Below are positions 35,744-44,885 of a stretch of 64,000 nucleotides of DNA, piece by piece. The stretch is from an uncultured Fretibacterium sp. (GTDB taxonomy: Bacteria > Synergistota > Synergistia > Synergistales > Aminobacteriaceae), in contig CAMHMH010000002.1 of the NCBI GenBank assembly GCA_946186205.1, positions 533,252 through 597,251 of the forward strand, in the 5' to 3' direction. The position numbers and the translations under genes are program-made. Numbering within the stretch: the stretch's first letter is position 1; every line of letters begins with the position of its first letter. The notes below the pieces were generated by a model. The model was not told where the DNA came from. It made no database searches and was given only the letters and a program-made list of their open reading frames with translations.

Positions 35744-36606
35744 TAAATCTTTTTCCCTAACGTATATTCCCATTTGTCGAGAAGCCAGAGCCATTGCCCC
35801 GGGAATTTCCGTATGAGGCTCTCTATATGCTCGTTGCAGAGCCGTATGCTTCCGGCCATGTCTGCACCAAAAGGAAGCCCGTTCGAGTCCTTCATGTCGC
35901 TTAAGATTCCCGATAAGTGTATGCGATGGTGTGAAGGGTTCTTCATGTCGCGCCAGTGAACGCCGTGAATGATTGGGCAGTGAAATTTGCGGTAGAGCTT
36001 CACGATTCCGTCATGAGTCCTCGCAGGCATTCCGAAAAATTCTGACTCTATTCCGTCTCCCCTCGCGTCTAAGTCCTGCATTATCACGAGAACTTCACCG
36101 GCCTTCAAGACCCTGAATATCTCCCTGAGTCCCGTATCGCTGTCAATCATGGACATGTGAGAAATATTTTCCCTCGTCGACATTATGACCGACTCGACTC
36201 CCTTGTCCCTTTGAGGCGTGTATACCGCGTGAAGTTTGAAGCCCTCATGAATGACTCTCGCGGCGGCGTATTCCCAGTTCGCAAAATGCTGGCACATAAG
36301 AATCGCTCCATTACCACGCGACAACGCCGAGCGCAAAACGTCAATGCTTCCTTGCGGGAAATCTACAAGCTCGTTGATGCGTGATATGACTTTGGGGAGA
36401 CGTATAAATTCTGCTGCTGACATCCCGAGATTGACGAAAGAGTCCCGGATGATTTTGCGTGAGATTGTTACTCCAACTCCGAGGGCTTTCACGCACCTTG
36501 CCTCGCACCTGTCGACTTTCTTCCAGAGAATGAGACGCAAGATTCTTCCTGCGAGCCTTCCGAATGACAATGCGAATCTGTGAGGCATGAAACGAATTAA
36601 GCGCAC
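35743..36606 (-). CDS. LpxL/HtrB-family acyltransferase (second copy)
   Basis: The 287-residue paralogue of the protein at 12764-13636 has the HX4E motif HFANWE at residues 107-112 and the closing FPGQWLWLLDKWEY. It probably acylates lipid A or another glycolipid. Start choice is uncertain. GTG at 36606 is 24 bases past AGGAGG (36631-36636). A CTG at 36618, 12 bases past that site, would add KFFV, a natural-looking N-terminus. A stop codon lies just before. Confidence 0.8.
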   Translation of the reverse strand: MRLIRFMPHRFALSFGRLAGRILRLILWKKVDRCEARCVKALGVGVTISRKIIRDSFVNLGMSAAEFIRLPKVISRINELVDFPQGSIDVLRSALSRGNGAILMCQHFANWEYAAARVIHEGFKLHAVYTPQRDKGVESVIMSTRENISHMSMIDSDTGLREIFRVLKAGEVLVIMQDLDARGDGIESEFFGMPARTHDGIVKLYRKFHCPIIHGVHWRDMKNPSHHRIHLSGILSDMKDSNGLPFGADMAGSIRLCNEHIESLIRKFPGQWLWLLDKWEYTLGKKI

Positions 36607-36702
36607 AAAAAATTTCAGCGTGATAAATTACCTCCTGTTGAAAATTTTTCCTATACTATCATGTAAAATTAATACTGATATTTTCACGGGGAGAAATTTT
36701 CA

Positions 36703-37083
36703 ATGGCACTGAGAGAATGCAAAGTCTGCAAGACGCTCTATGATGATGAAACGTACATAGGCACAACGGAAATATGCCGGAACTGCCGCATGATGCTTGA
36801 AGGAACATACAGCCGCATTCACAACTATCTCCGGGATCATGAGCCGCAGGAGAGAATACACCCCGATATACTTGCGCGCGAAACAGGAACGACTCCCGCA
36901 GAGATGGAAATCATTCTTGAGCTTGGCTGGCTCGAACGCGACATACAGACATACAGCGGGACAATCTCAGACCGTCAGGCACTGGCGAGAGAGTTTGCGG
37001 AGGAACTGAAGAAAATGACCGAGCGGGAAAAATCGAAATCATACGGCGGAAAAATCTACAAACGGACTCACAGGAAAAAATAA
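36703..37083 (+). CDS. YvyF-like zinc-ribbon/HTH protein (first paralogue)
   Basis: The 126-residue protein has a zinc ribbon (Cys6, Cys9, Cys25, Cys28 in CKVCKTLYDD and EICRNC), then a helical HTH-like region (IHPDILARETGTTPAEMEII, LELGWLERDIQTY) and a Lys-rich tail. This resembles YvyF, found in flagellar operons. It is 17 bases before a paralogue, which points to a local duplication. GGGGAG lies before the ATG. Confidence 0.65.
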   Translation: MALRECKVCKTLYDDETYIGTTEICRNCRMMLEGTYSRIHNYLRDHEPQERIHPDILARETGTTPAEMEIILELGWLERDIQTYSGTISDRQALAREFAEELKKMTEREKSKSYGGKIYKRTHRKK

Positions 37084-37100
37084 AACACGGAGGTATAAAG

Positions 37101-37508
37101 ATGGCACTTGTTGAATGTAAACTTTGCAGGAGGATTTACAACGGCTTCGAGGGTCAGAGGATATGCGCGAACTGTATCAGGAGGCTTGAAGAAATTTACG
37201 GCCATGTTCACGAGTATATGCGCGACAATCAGGACAAGAATTTTGACCTTGAGACTCTTGCTGACGAAATGGACATAAGCCCGGTAGATATTCAGGCACT
37301 TGTTGACCTGGGATATATTGAGCGGGACTTGCAGACTTACAGCAGGGACAAGAAGGGAACGCGGCAGAAATTAGCGGAGGCGATTAACGCGGAGGCCGAG
37401 AAACTGAAGCGGAACATAACGACATACGGCGGAGTGCTTTACGCGAGGGACTCACACAAGAAGGACGAGAACCGGCAGTATGTTTATGACGGGCAGAAGA
37501 AGAAATGA
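37101..37508 (+). CDS. YvyF-like zinc-ribbon/HTH protein (second paralogue)
   Basis: The 135-residue protein has the same layout as the preceding gene: Cys6-x2-Cys9 and a second CxxC (ICANC), then FDLETLADEMDISPVDIQAL, GYIERDLQTYS and a basic tail. Residues MAL-EC-LC at the start and Y-GG near the end are shared, so the pair arose by tandem duplication. It overlaps the prepilin peptidase gene by four bases. A link to flagella or type IV pili is inferred from family and neighbour. Confidence 0.65.
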   Translation: MALVECKLCRRIYNGFEGQRICANCIRRLEEIYGHVHEYMRDNQDKNFDLETLADEMDISPVDIQALVDLGYIERDLQTYSRDKKGTRQKLAEAINAEAEKLKRNITTYGGVLYARDSHKKDENRQYVYDGQKKK

Positions 37509-38308
37509 TGACTCAGGCGATAATCATTGCGGGTATATTCGGCGCGTGCATGGGGTCATTCCTGAATGTCGTAGCTCACAGGTCTATACAGGGCAGATCG
37601 TGGGCGGGTAATGACCGTTCAATCTGTGAGTCATGCGGTCATGTTCTCGGAGCGTATGAGCTGATTCCGATTCTCTCGTGGCTTCTTCAGCGCGGGAAAT
37701 GTCGTCATTGCGGGGCAAAAATTTCCGTGCGCTACGTTCTTGTTGAGATAATCTGCGCTGCACTGGCCATGACGATAATATACCGCTGGGGAATATCATG
37801 GGCATCTCTGATTGTGGGCGTTGGTGCGTGCGGGCTTGTGTTAAATTCGCTTACTGACTTTGAGTCGGGAGATGTGTTTGACATTTTCGCGGTTGCGCCG
37901 GGTGTGGTGTGCCTGCTTCTGAGAATAGCCGGGGGGAAATGGGCTGTTCTTGACGGGCTCGCCGGGGCTGCTTCGGGCTGGGGGATTTTTGCGGTGATAA
38001 TAGTGCTTTCACGCGGGGGAATGGGCTGGGGCGATGCTGTATTCATGGCCGGGGTTGGTGCTGTGATGGGCTTGAAGCTCACGCTGTTTTCGTTTTACGC
38101 TGGAATAATGGCCGGGGGGTTCTTTGCTGTTGCCATGATGATAATAGGCCGCCTTCATTGGGGAAAAGGTGAGACGCTGCCGCTTGTGCCTTTCCTCGCT
38201 ATCGGGTGCTTCATAACGATGATATTCGGCCCGGAAATATTTTCTTATCTCTCAGAGCGTTATATATTTTCCGAATACCTTTCACTTTCCTGGCCATTCA
38301 CTAATTAA
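37505..38308 (+). CDS. pilD: Type IV prepilin peptidase
   Basis: The integral membrane aspartic peptidase cleaves and methylates prepilin leaders. The 267-residue product has GSFLNVVAHRS, two CxxC pairs in the first cytoplasmic loop (Cys41, Cys44, Cys66, Cys69) and the catalytic aspartates Asp118 (LTDFESGD) and Asp177 (GGMGWGDAVF). The full N-terminal methylase half is present. It overlaps the second YvyF-like gene. A terminator follows 35 bases after the stop. Confidence 0.92.
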   Translation: MMTQAIIIAGIFGACMGSFLNVVAHRSIQGRSWAGNDRSICESCGHVLGAYELIPILSWLLQRGKCRHCGAKISVRYVLVEIICAALAMTIIYRWGISWASLIVGVGACGLVLNSLTDFESGDVFDIFAVAPGVVCLLLRIAGGKWAVLDGLAGAASGWGIFAVIIVLSRGGMGWGDAVFMAGVGAVMGLKLTLFSFYAGIMAGGFFAVAMMIIGRLHWGKGETLPLVPFLAIGCFITMIFGPEIFSYLSERYIFSEYLSLSWPFTN

Positions 38309-38340
38309 CCAGCCGTAAAAATTTCAACCGTCCAAAAGAA

Positions 38341-38372
38341 AACACCCTGCCTTTGTTCCGACAGGGTGCTTT
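38341..38372. terminator. Bidirectional terminator
   Basis: CACCCTG (38343-38349) pairs with CAGGGTG (38362-38368), followed by CTTTTG on the plus strand and TTTTCTTTT on the minus strand. It separates pilD from the convergent Ig-like giant gene. Confidence 0.9.
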
Positions 38373-38408
38373 TGTTGCTTGTGATTCACTTTGAGGATTG
38401 TTGCTTTG

Positions 38409-41400
38409 TTACTCTGCTGCTTCCTCGTGCTTTGCTTCCTCTGAAATTACTGTTGCTTCTTCTGAGGCGGCTGACTCTTGCGCGCTGTTCTGTGTTGCTT
38501 CCTCGATGGCCTGAACTGTTACTGTGTCGCCCTCTTGAGCCTGGTCGAATGAAGTCTTTGCGTCTGTCGTTGACGGTGCTTTGACCGCTATAACAGGTGC
38601 GTAGATTACTTCCTTCTCAAGCCACGGGGACGGAACAACCTTTCTTGCCTCTGGGACTGCGAACACTTCCGCGCCGGCCTCGTCGTAGAACTCAGCGATT
38701 GCATCATCGTCGGAGCTTTCAACGTTGCGAGGGAATGCGAACCACACAAGCTCGTAGCCTTCAGGGGCTGCCGTGTCGAGTGATACCGCGTCAAGGTCAT
38801 ACTGCCCGGACTCATCTGCTGTGATCTCAGGAAGTATTGCAGCAATGATATATCCGCTGTCTGAGATTGCTTTGCGTTCGGCCTCAGTGAGCGTTGACTC
38901 TCCGCGTGCTTCTCCGTAAGTTACAGTGCCTTCACCCACAGAAAGCTCATCATCTTCTGCTGCGAGTTCTGAAGATTCCTCTTCTGCGAGTTTGTCTTCG
39001 GGCAATGCGTCCTTCTCCGCCGGAAGTGCTTCAACATAAGCTGCTACTTTTATGTTGATTTCTTTTGTCGCGCTTGCCTTTGATGAAAGGTTAGTTACAG
39101 TTATAGCCATTGTTGCTTCAATGTCGGGCGATACACCTTTGTTGGCCGTAACAGTTACAACAGCTTCCGATCCGTCAGATGAAGGGGTAATTCTTGCCTT
39201 GAGCTTTGAATGTGAAGGAGCGCGGGTTATCTTCCACTGCATTTTAGTGTCGCCTGTCATCATCTTGCTGACATCGGACAGCGAATAAGTCCCGGTTTCC
39301 TGTGCCTGCATGTCCTTTGCACCGTCAAATGTTATATCCTCGCCGGTAATCTCCGGGTCTTTGTCTCTGATGATGAACTTGATGCTTGCTGTCTGCTCTT
39401 GGCCTACGTTATCTGCGCTGACTTTCAGGTTTACGCCCTTAGTGGCCTGCTTGAGAGTTCCGCTCAGTTTGCCCAGATTCTTGAGTTCTTCATCGGTATT
39501 GTCATAAGTTATCTGACTGAAGCCCCATTTGCTCATTGCATCGCTTCCGGCTGCCCATGTCCATCTGATATTCGCGCTGCTGTCGTTCGTCAGGTTGGTC
39601 TTGAGCATGTTCTTTTCTAAGGCGTACTGGTCATCAGAGTCACGGTAAAGGGTTATTGCGGCCGTGTTAATCTTGGGCTTTCTGCCTTTTACGCCGATCG
39701 ACACAATGATTTTGTTTGCTGAGTCGGCATCCGTTGTGCAGCTGTTCACGGGCTTCACTCCGAACGTGTACTCTTTGTAGTTACCTTGATCATCAGAGCT
39801 TGGAGCTTGCGCCGTACCCTTGAACGTTCCTGACGCTGCGTCAAATGACAGGCCTAACTTCACGAGATCCTCGGCAGTGTTGCCGCCGTCATTAGTCAGT
39901 TCCCATTTGATAGCGGCATAAGCAATATCCTTTGTCGCGAGAGTCTTCACGTGAGTGTCAGGAGCTTTTGACGGTGAATAGAAAGCTCTCCTTGAACCCT
40001 TTGCGCTCAGTTTGTAGTTGAGGGATTTGCCGACTTCAATCACCTTTGACTGCGTAGCTTTGCCGGTGCTGTCCATCTTAGTGGTAACCTGCGGCCTCTG
40101 CATTCCGACAATATTCAGTTTGGCCTGCGTTCTTTCTTTGGTGGCCGTGTTCTGAATCGTCAGAGTGAACGTTGACTTTGTTTCCTTGCCTGCCGTAGGT
40201 GTTCCGTTGAATGTTATCGTTCCGGCCTCATCATCGATTTCAGCCTCGATACCGTTCCTGCTTTCAGGTGATACGCTGACCCTGTAGGGCTTGTCCGCGC
40301 TTGCCGTGTAAACTATATCGGTTATGGGCTGGCCGTCTTGCTCAAACACCGTAATGTCTGATGAAGCTGCTTTTGTGCCTCCGTCTTTCTTCCATACAGG
40401 AGTAACGCCGGGCATTGTAACTTTGAACACCTTGTCGACTGACTTATGCTCGATTTCTTTCGTTTTGGTGTTGTAGCTGACAGCGTTTCCAGCCTGAATG
40501 CGAATCGGTAAGTTCTTGAAGGAATATTTGCCTGTTCCTGTGCTTACGAGCTTTGCTTTTCCGTCCTTCTTTGTCGCATCGTACACAAACTTAATGCCGG
40601 TTACGTTGCTTGCGTCTGCAAGGTCAATATCTCCGTTGCCCGGAAGGTTGAGGAGGCTTCCTACATCAGCTGAAGCAATATACGCCCTCATCTCAATCGG
40701 AAGAGTTCCAGTAGCAATAATATCGCTGCTTTCGTTCGTATCGGTTCTGCTGAATGAGTCGACCTTTGATGTCGTTATCTTGGCTTGCGTTCCCTTTACG
40801 CTTACGAGCATTTCAACATCTGCAGAATCTTCCGCGTCAGTTCCTTTCGCCACTGTAACAGTTACGTTAACTTTGATTCTTCCGCTGGCGGGCATTCTGT
40901 CGAGGCTTCCCGTGATTGTCGGCATTCCGGTTTTCTTGTCCTGGCTGACAATGAGCGTCTTTACTCCTGCAAGCGTTTGGTTCGCAAGTTTTGCAGTCGC
41001 GGACTTGAAGGTCTTCGTTGAGGTTGAGTCAATTACTCCCCTCATGGCCGGAAGTGCTGAGTTGGTCTCTGTGTAGTCATCGATCTTGACTACCCAAGAA
41101 AGATCTTTGCTTGTTCCGCCGGTGCCGTTGATTTTCGCGCTGTATGCCTTGTCGAGATTGATTGCGGGAATTGCTGTCGTTGTTATTCTGGGCTTCGAGA
41201 AAACTTTGTAGTCCTGAGAAACAACAGTCTCATAGCCCGTCGGCGCGTTCTTGGCGGTAATCTTGAAGATGCTCTGACCGTTCTTGTCGATTTTTGTCGC
41301 TCTCTTCAGCTTGCCAACGATCCACACTTTTTTGTCATAAGGCACGCTCTTGTCAATTGAAAGCGAGAGTCCTGAAGGAAGATCCTTAGCCGTCCATTTC

Positions 41401-43565
41401 ACCGGGCCGAATGCTGCCTCAAGTGCAACAGGCGTTATCTCTGTTCCGATTTTAGCCGCCTCAAGTTTGGTATCATACTCAACTTTGAACTGAGACTCAT
41501 CCGCGCCGATCGTAAACTTAATCGGGAACTTAAGCTCTCCGGCAGCGTTATAGATTCTGAACGTTGTGGCATGATCCTTCATAGTCATAGTTGGCACGAC
41601 CGTTATCTGCCCGGTTTTATACATTTTGTCGGCCGTGTCCTCTAAAAGAGTGGTAACGCCGTCAGGGATATTGACAATATCAAATGATATAGTTCCCGGT
41701 CCCTTCACTTTGATTATGTACTGATCCTGATCATTTTTAGTTTTGACCAGTGTGCTCGTTGTGCCGTATTTGAGATCTGCCTTGTTGATTTCGTTCTGAA
41801 TCTTCACCGCTGTCGTATCTTGGAAAGCAGGGGCGACTCCCTTTATCTTGAGTGTTACATTCCCGTTTACGCCCTCCGTCTTCGTTAAATCAGTGCCGGA
41901 CCAGTCATTTAAGGCTCTCAGTTTAAGCGTAACAGTCTTTTCTTTTGCATTGCCCAGAGCATAATCCTTAGTCTTAGTATTTGCTGAGAGTATAGCGTCA
42001 GAAGATACTAACTTGCCTGAAAGAGCACCTGTTGCAGCATTCGTAACTGTTATGCCGGGGCCGATCTCGTCCTTCTGGAATGCAATCGTTAAAGGATGCT
42101 CGCTGTTTTCTCCGCCGACAGCCGCTATTGTAGCTGTGTAGGCCTGACCCCATGTAAGGTCGGGAAGGGACGTTGTCGTGATTGACGGCTCTTCAACTAC
42201 GTCCATGACATAATCCTTTGACAAAACGCCGCCGGCATTCTCAACGAAAATTGTGATTGGTTTGTAGTAGCCGGGCTTTGTAGGAGTTCCCTCAAGATGG
42301 AAATTAAAGGTATTCTTTGCAACCTTGGCTGTTGTCATGTCGGTGTCAACATTACTGATCTTTGTCTTGTCTGCTACGATTTTAAGGCCGTCGGGAAGAT
42401 TCTCTGCGTATACATTAACGGGAGCTGTGATGTTTTCGACCACCCATTTCGCATTCGTGCCGAACTCCGCATCTGCCTTGACCATCTTAAGCCCTTTCAG
42501 CTTTGTATGTGCAGTTGGAACATCTTTTGCGGTTGTGGCTTTAGGGCCTAAATCCCAGCAATCTTTTACAAAATCAGCACCTTTCGTTACTTGGGTACCT
42601 GCATCAGTCTTGAACGCCAGCGGGGGATATGCATAGAGCTTGAGGGCAATTTCTTTCGTCAGCGCAGTGTTATCTTTCCCGTCAACCTTCTTGTTCCAGA
42701 CCTTGACCGTTATCTTTATTCCGTCAGAAGGCGTGGGAGTTAATATGTTTGCTGCAGTCCCCCCAAATGTAATATCCCTTGTTGTCGCCGCGGCGCTTAG
42801 TTTTGATGCGGCATCAGTGTTAGTAACGGCAGCATTGCCAACCTTGTCCGTATAACTTATGCCATATTTCGCGAGTTCAGTTGCGCTGGGAGTAATAGTA
42901 ATATACTCCGGGTAGTTTTTGAACTTAAGCACAGCACCTAATGACTTATCGTCTCTATCTACTCCCTTAATGGTCGCTGTCGCCTTGTCAAAAGTAGCTG
43001 TTGATTTCCAGAGTGTCGGAACAGTACCTAACGTGCCGATTAACTGAGCGGCATTCTTGGTAGCATCATCGTTCTCTACAACTACGGGCTTCTCTATCGG
43101 TGTAAGTTTTACCTTTGAGGCTGTCTTGCTGATTCCGCCCTGAGTCGCTGTTACAGTGATTGTGCAGGGAGCTGAAATTTTTCCCGTGAGTACTCCAACC
43201 GGCGCAAGGTTAGTTGATGAAAGCGTAGAGTCTGCAATCGTGAGTGTATTGTTTCCTTTGTCGTCTAAGGCTGCGCTTGTCGGGTTTACGTCAACTTTCC
43301 ACGTTATTGTTGCTGTGCTGTTGAAGCCTGACGGTGCTGTCTCTGCGTTTCTGTGCTGCGCGTCAACTGTGAATGTTACGGCGTTAGCGTCAACTGTCTG
43401 ACTTGCTGCATAAGTTCCCGTAAGCTGAAAGGTCGTTACGTTCGGCTTCACACTGAGGAGCTTGTAGTAGTCAGTCGTAGTAGCAGTGCCGGCCAACGCG
43501 GAAAAAGGCATAAGCCACACCGCCAATAACGACAGCAAAGCAATGCATAAAATGCGTTTTCTCAT
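38409..43565 (-). CDS. Giant exported Ig-like repeat protein
   Basis: The 1,718-residue protein has a signal peptide (RKRILCIALLSLLAVWL core, cut near ALA). About eight to ten degenerate beta repeats of the putative-Ig/cadherin-like kind follow; recurring boundaries are EPSITTTSLPDL, KPRITTTAIPAIN, RKPKINTAAITL, DPEITGEDITF and GTQAKITTSKV, with inner motifs LPSGLSLS and GYYKPITIFVENAGG. Near the end is a non-repetitive domain (YELVWFAFPRNVESSDDD) and an acidic Ala/Glu tail. It looks like a surface or adhesin-type protein. No Synergist-CTERM or LPXTG is present, so its anchoring is unclear. ATG at 43565 is 10 bases past AAGGAGG. Confidence 0.75.
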   Translation of the reverse strand: MRKRILCIALLSLLAVWLMPFSALAGTATTTDYYKLLSVKPNVTTFQLTGTYAASQTVDANAVTFTVDAQHRNAETAPSGFNSTATITWKVDVNPTSAALDDKGNNTLTIADSTLSSTNLAPVGVLTGKISAPCTITVTATQGGISKTASKVKLTPIEKPVVVENDDATKNAAQLIGTLGTVPTLWKSTATFDKATATIKGVDRDDKSLGAVLKFKNYPEYITITPSATELAKYGISYTDKVGNAAVTNTDAASKLSAAATTRDITFGGTAANILTPTPSDGIKITVKVWNKKVDGKDNTALTKEIALKLYAYPPLAFKTDAGTQVTKGADFVKDCWDLGPKATTAKDVPTAHTKLKGLKMVKADAEFGTNAKWVVENITAPVNVYAENLPDGLKIVADKTKISNVDTDMTTAKVAKNTFNFHLEGTPTKPGYYKPITIFVENAGGVLSKDYVMDVVEEPSITTTSLPDLTWGQAYTATIAAVGGENSEHPLTIAFQKDEIGPGITVTNAATGALSGKLVSSDAILSANTKTKDYALGNAKEKTVTLKLRALNDWSGTDLTKTEGVNGNVTLKIKGVAPAFQDTTAVKIQNEINKADLKYGTTSTLVKTKNDQDQYIIKVKGPGTISFDIVNIPDGVTTLLEDTADKMYKTGQITVVPTMTMKDHATTFRIYNAAGELKFPIKFTIGADESQFKVEYDTKLEAAKIGTEITPVALEAAFGPVKWTAKDLPSGLSLSIDKSVPYDKKVWIVGKLKRATKIDKNGQSIFKITAKNAPTGYETVVSQDYKVFSKPRITTTAIPAINLDKAYSAKINGTGGTSKDLSWVVKIDDYTETNSALPAMRGVIDSTSTKTFKSATAKLANQTLAGVKTLIVSQDKKTGMPTITGSLDRMPASGRIKVNVTVTVAKGTDAEDSADVEMLVSVKGTQAKITTSKVDSFSRTDTNESSDIIATGTLPIEMRAYIASADVGSLLNLPGNGDIDLADASNVTGIKFVYDATKKDGKAKLVSTGTGKYSFKNLPIRIQAGNAVSYNTKTKEIEHKSVDKVFKVTMPGVTPVWKKDGGTKAASSDITVFEQDGQPITDIVYTASADKPYRVSVSPESRNGIEAEIDDEAGTITFNGTPTAGKETKSTFTLTIQNTATKERTQAKLNIVGMQRPQVTTKMDSTGKATQSKVIEVGKSLNYKLSAKGSRRAFYSPSKAPDTHVKTLATKDIAYAAIKWELTNDGGNTAEDLVKLGLSFDAASGTFKGTAQAPSSDDQGNYKEYTFGVKPVNSCTTDADSANKIIVSIGVKGRKPKINTAAITLYRDSDDQYALEKNMLKTNLTNDSSANIRWTWAAGSDAMSKWGFSQITYDNTDEELKNLGKLSGTLKQATKGVNLKVSADNVGQEQTASIKFIIRDKDPEITGEDITFDGAKDMQAQETGTYSLSDVSKMMTGDTKMQWKITRAPSHSKLKARITPSSDGSEAVVTVTANKGVSPDIEATMAITVTNLSSKASATKEINIKVAAYVEALPAEKDALPEDKLAEEESSELAAEDDELSVGEGTVTYGEARGESTLTEAERKAISDSGYIIAAILPEITADESGQYDLDAVSLDTAAPEGYELVWFAFPRNVESSDDDAIAEFYDEAGAEVFAVPEARKVVPSPWLEKEVIYAPVIAVKAPSTTDAKTSFDQAQEGDTVTVQAIEEATQNSAQESAASEEATVISEEAKHEEAAE

Positions 43566-43860
43566 ATTGAACAAACCTCCTTGTCCTTTCTTCCCATATG
43601 TAATTTTTGTTTTCGGGATAATTCTGAGATTTTCGCTTCATGTAGCATTTTCTGAGAAGGACTCTTCATGAATCCCCTGCCGATTTGCGCGGATTGTTTT
43701 TGCGCTTACACCTCCTTGAATTGTTGACGGATAAATAATGTAACTGCGACTTTCTCCCCTCTCCTCCTGTCTGAGGGTGGCAGGATAAAAATTTACGCTC
43801 CTGCTTGTCATTCGCAATATTTTTCGGAATTGCACGGGATATTCTTTAACGGTGATTCTA
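43566..43860 (-). other. 295-base leader of the Ig-like gene
   Basis: No gene fits here. It contains a candidate promoter at 43790-43817, a perfect 6-base stem GCAGGA/TCCTGC at 43780-43804, and a strong ribosome site AAGGAGGTG at 43709-43717 with no ATG, GTG or TTG at proper spacing (GTG overlaps it and is followed at once by TAA). This may be a regulated leader. Confidence 0.5.
43790..43817 (-). promoter_or_regulatory. Possible promoter of the Ig-like gene
   Basis: On the minus strand TTGCGA (43812-43817) and TAAATT (43790-43795) are separated by 16 bases. Both match consensus in four of six positions. Confidence 0.3.
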
Positions 43861-44658
43861 TCACAGCAAGACTTCATTCATGCTCCCTGACCTGTAGCCC
43901 TTCATATCAAGCGCGACATACTTAAAGCCGTAAGACTTCAGAGCCTCATAAATCTTTTCGCGGGTCTCATTCTGAATCATCCGCGTGAAATCTTCAGGCA
44001 GAATTTCAATCCTCGCAACATCACCGTGAACCCTGACTCTTATCTGGCGGAAGCCCATCGACATCAATAACTCTTCGGAGCGTTCGACCATTCGCAGCTT
44101 CTCAGCCGTAATCATTTCACCGTAAACGAAACGCGATGCAAGGCACGCAAATGAAGGTTTGTCCCAAGTCATGAGATTCAATTCTCGCGATAAATTTCTC
44201 ACATCTTCCTTTGTAAACTTGCAATGAATAAAAGGGTTTACAATTTCCAGCTCGTTAAGTGCTTTCATGCCCGGCCTGTAGTCGCCCAAGTCATCAAGAT
44301 TCGAGCCGTCAATAACGTTTGAGACTCCATTTTCGCGGGCGGCGTTAATGATTCGTGTGAAGAGTGCGCGCTTGCAAATGTAGCAGCGATTCGGGGGATT
44401 GAGATTGAAGCCTTCAATTTCGGCCATGTTGACATGAATCTTGATGTGATGAATGTGATTGTCCGCGCAAAAATTTTCTGCCTCGTTCATTTCCCGGCGT
44501 GCTGTGAATGAAGCTGAGACTGTTACGGCTATAGCTTTGTCCCCTAACACATCATGAGCGACTTTGAGCAATAATGTTGAGTCGACTCCTCCTGAGAATG
44601 CAACGGCGACGCTTCCGAGTGAAGATAAGAATTGCTGAAGGTCTTTGAGTTTGTCCAC
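43861..44658 (-). CDS. larE: Sacrificial sulfur transferase LarE of the NPN cofactor pathway
   Basis: LarE adenylates and thiolates pyridinium bis-carboxylate mononucleotide to build the dithio ligand of the nickel-pincer cofactor. The 265-residue PP-loop protein has SGGVDS at residues 22-27. Three cysteines stand out: Cys92 and Cys95 (NRCYICKRAL) and Cys172 (SFACLASRF), the last equivalent to the sacrificial Cys176 of Lactobacillus. A CxxC plus one Cys is what cluster-type LarE proteins need to hold [4Fe-4S], so this one may be catalytic rather than suicidal (inference). GTG at 44658 follows AAAGGAG; a frame from 44766 would run through the tRNA. Confidence 0.88.
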   Translation of the reverse strand: MDKLKDLQQFLSSLGSVAVAFSGGVDSTLLLKVAHDVLGDKAIAVTVSASFTARREMNEAENFCADNHIHHIKIHVNMAEIEGFNLNPPNRCYICKRALFTRIINAARENGVSNVIDGSNLDDLGDYRPGMKALNELEIVNPFIHCKFTKEDVRNLSRELNLMTWDKPSFACLASRFVYGEMITAEKLRMVERSEELLMSMGFRQIRVRVHGDVARIEILPEDFTRMIQNETREKIYEALKSYGFKYVALDMKGYRSGSMNEVLL

Positions 44659-44680
44659 GAGAATCACTCCTTTAATGTAC

Positions 44681-44709
44681 AAAAAAACCCTGCACGATTT
44701 GTACAGGGC
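44681..44709 (-). terminator. Terminator after tRNA-Ser
   Basis: On the minus strand CCCTG (44705-44709) pairs with CAGGG (44688-44692), with GTAC/GTGC in the upper stem, followed by seven T. It lies between the tRNA and larE. Confidence 0.8.
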
Positions 44710-44724
44710 TGTTTGCTTCTTGAG

Positions 44725-44809
44725 CGGAGAATGGAGGATTCGAACCCCCGGAGGCTTGCACCTCAATTGATTTCAAGTCAACCGCCATCGACCACTCGGC
44801 CAATTCTCC
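44725..44809 (-). tRNA. tRNA-Ser (anticodon UGA)
   Basis: The acceptor stem pairs GGAGAAT (44809-44803) with ATTCTCC (44732-44726), and the discriminator is G at 44725. The anticodon loop CTTGAAA carries TGA, and the T arm has GGTTCGAATCC. A long variable arm, expected for serine tRNAs, brings the length to 85 bases. CCA is not encoded. It is transcribed from its own promoter upstream. Confidence 0.95.
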
Positions 44810-44823
44810 GTAAAACAGGCGAA

Positions 44824-44853
44824 ATTATAGCACATGCTGTACAATTTGCACAA
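44824..44853 (-). promoter_or_regulatory. Promoter of tRNA-Ser
   Basis: On the minus strand TTGTGC (44848-44853) and a perfect TATAAT (44824-44829) are 18 bases apart. Transcription would begin about 6-9 bases before the mature tRNA end. Confidence 0.65.
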
Positions 44854-44885
44854 ATCCCAAAATCAAAACTCAAGGGGGCGTATCA

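Noticed and set aside
43638..43877. Minus-strand 79-codon frame upstream of the Ig-like gene
   Set aside because: It overlaps larE, has no ribosome site at its start and shows no conserved features; AAGGAGGTG falls inside it.
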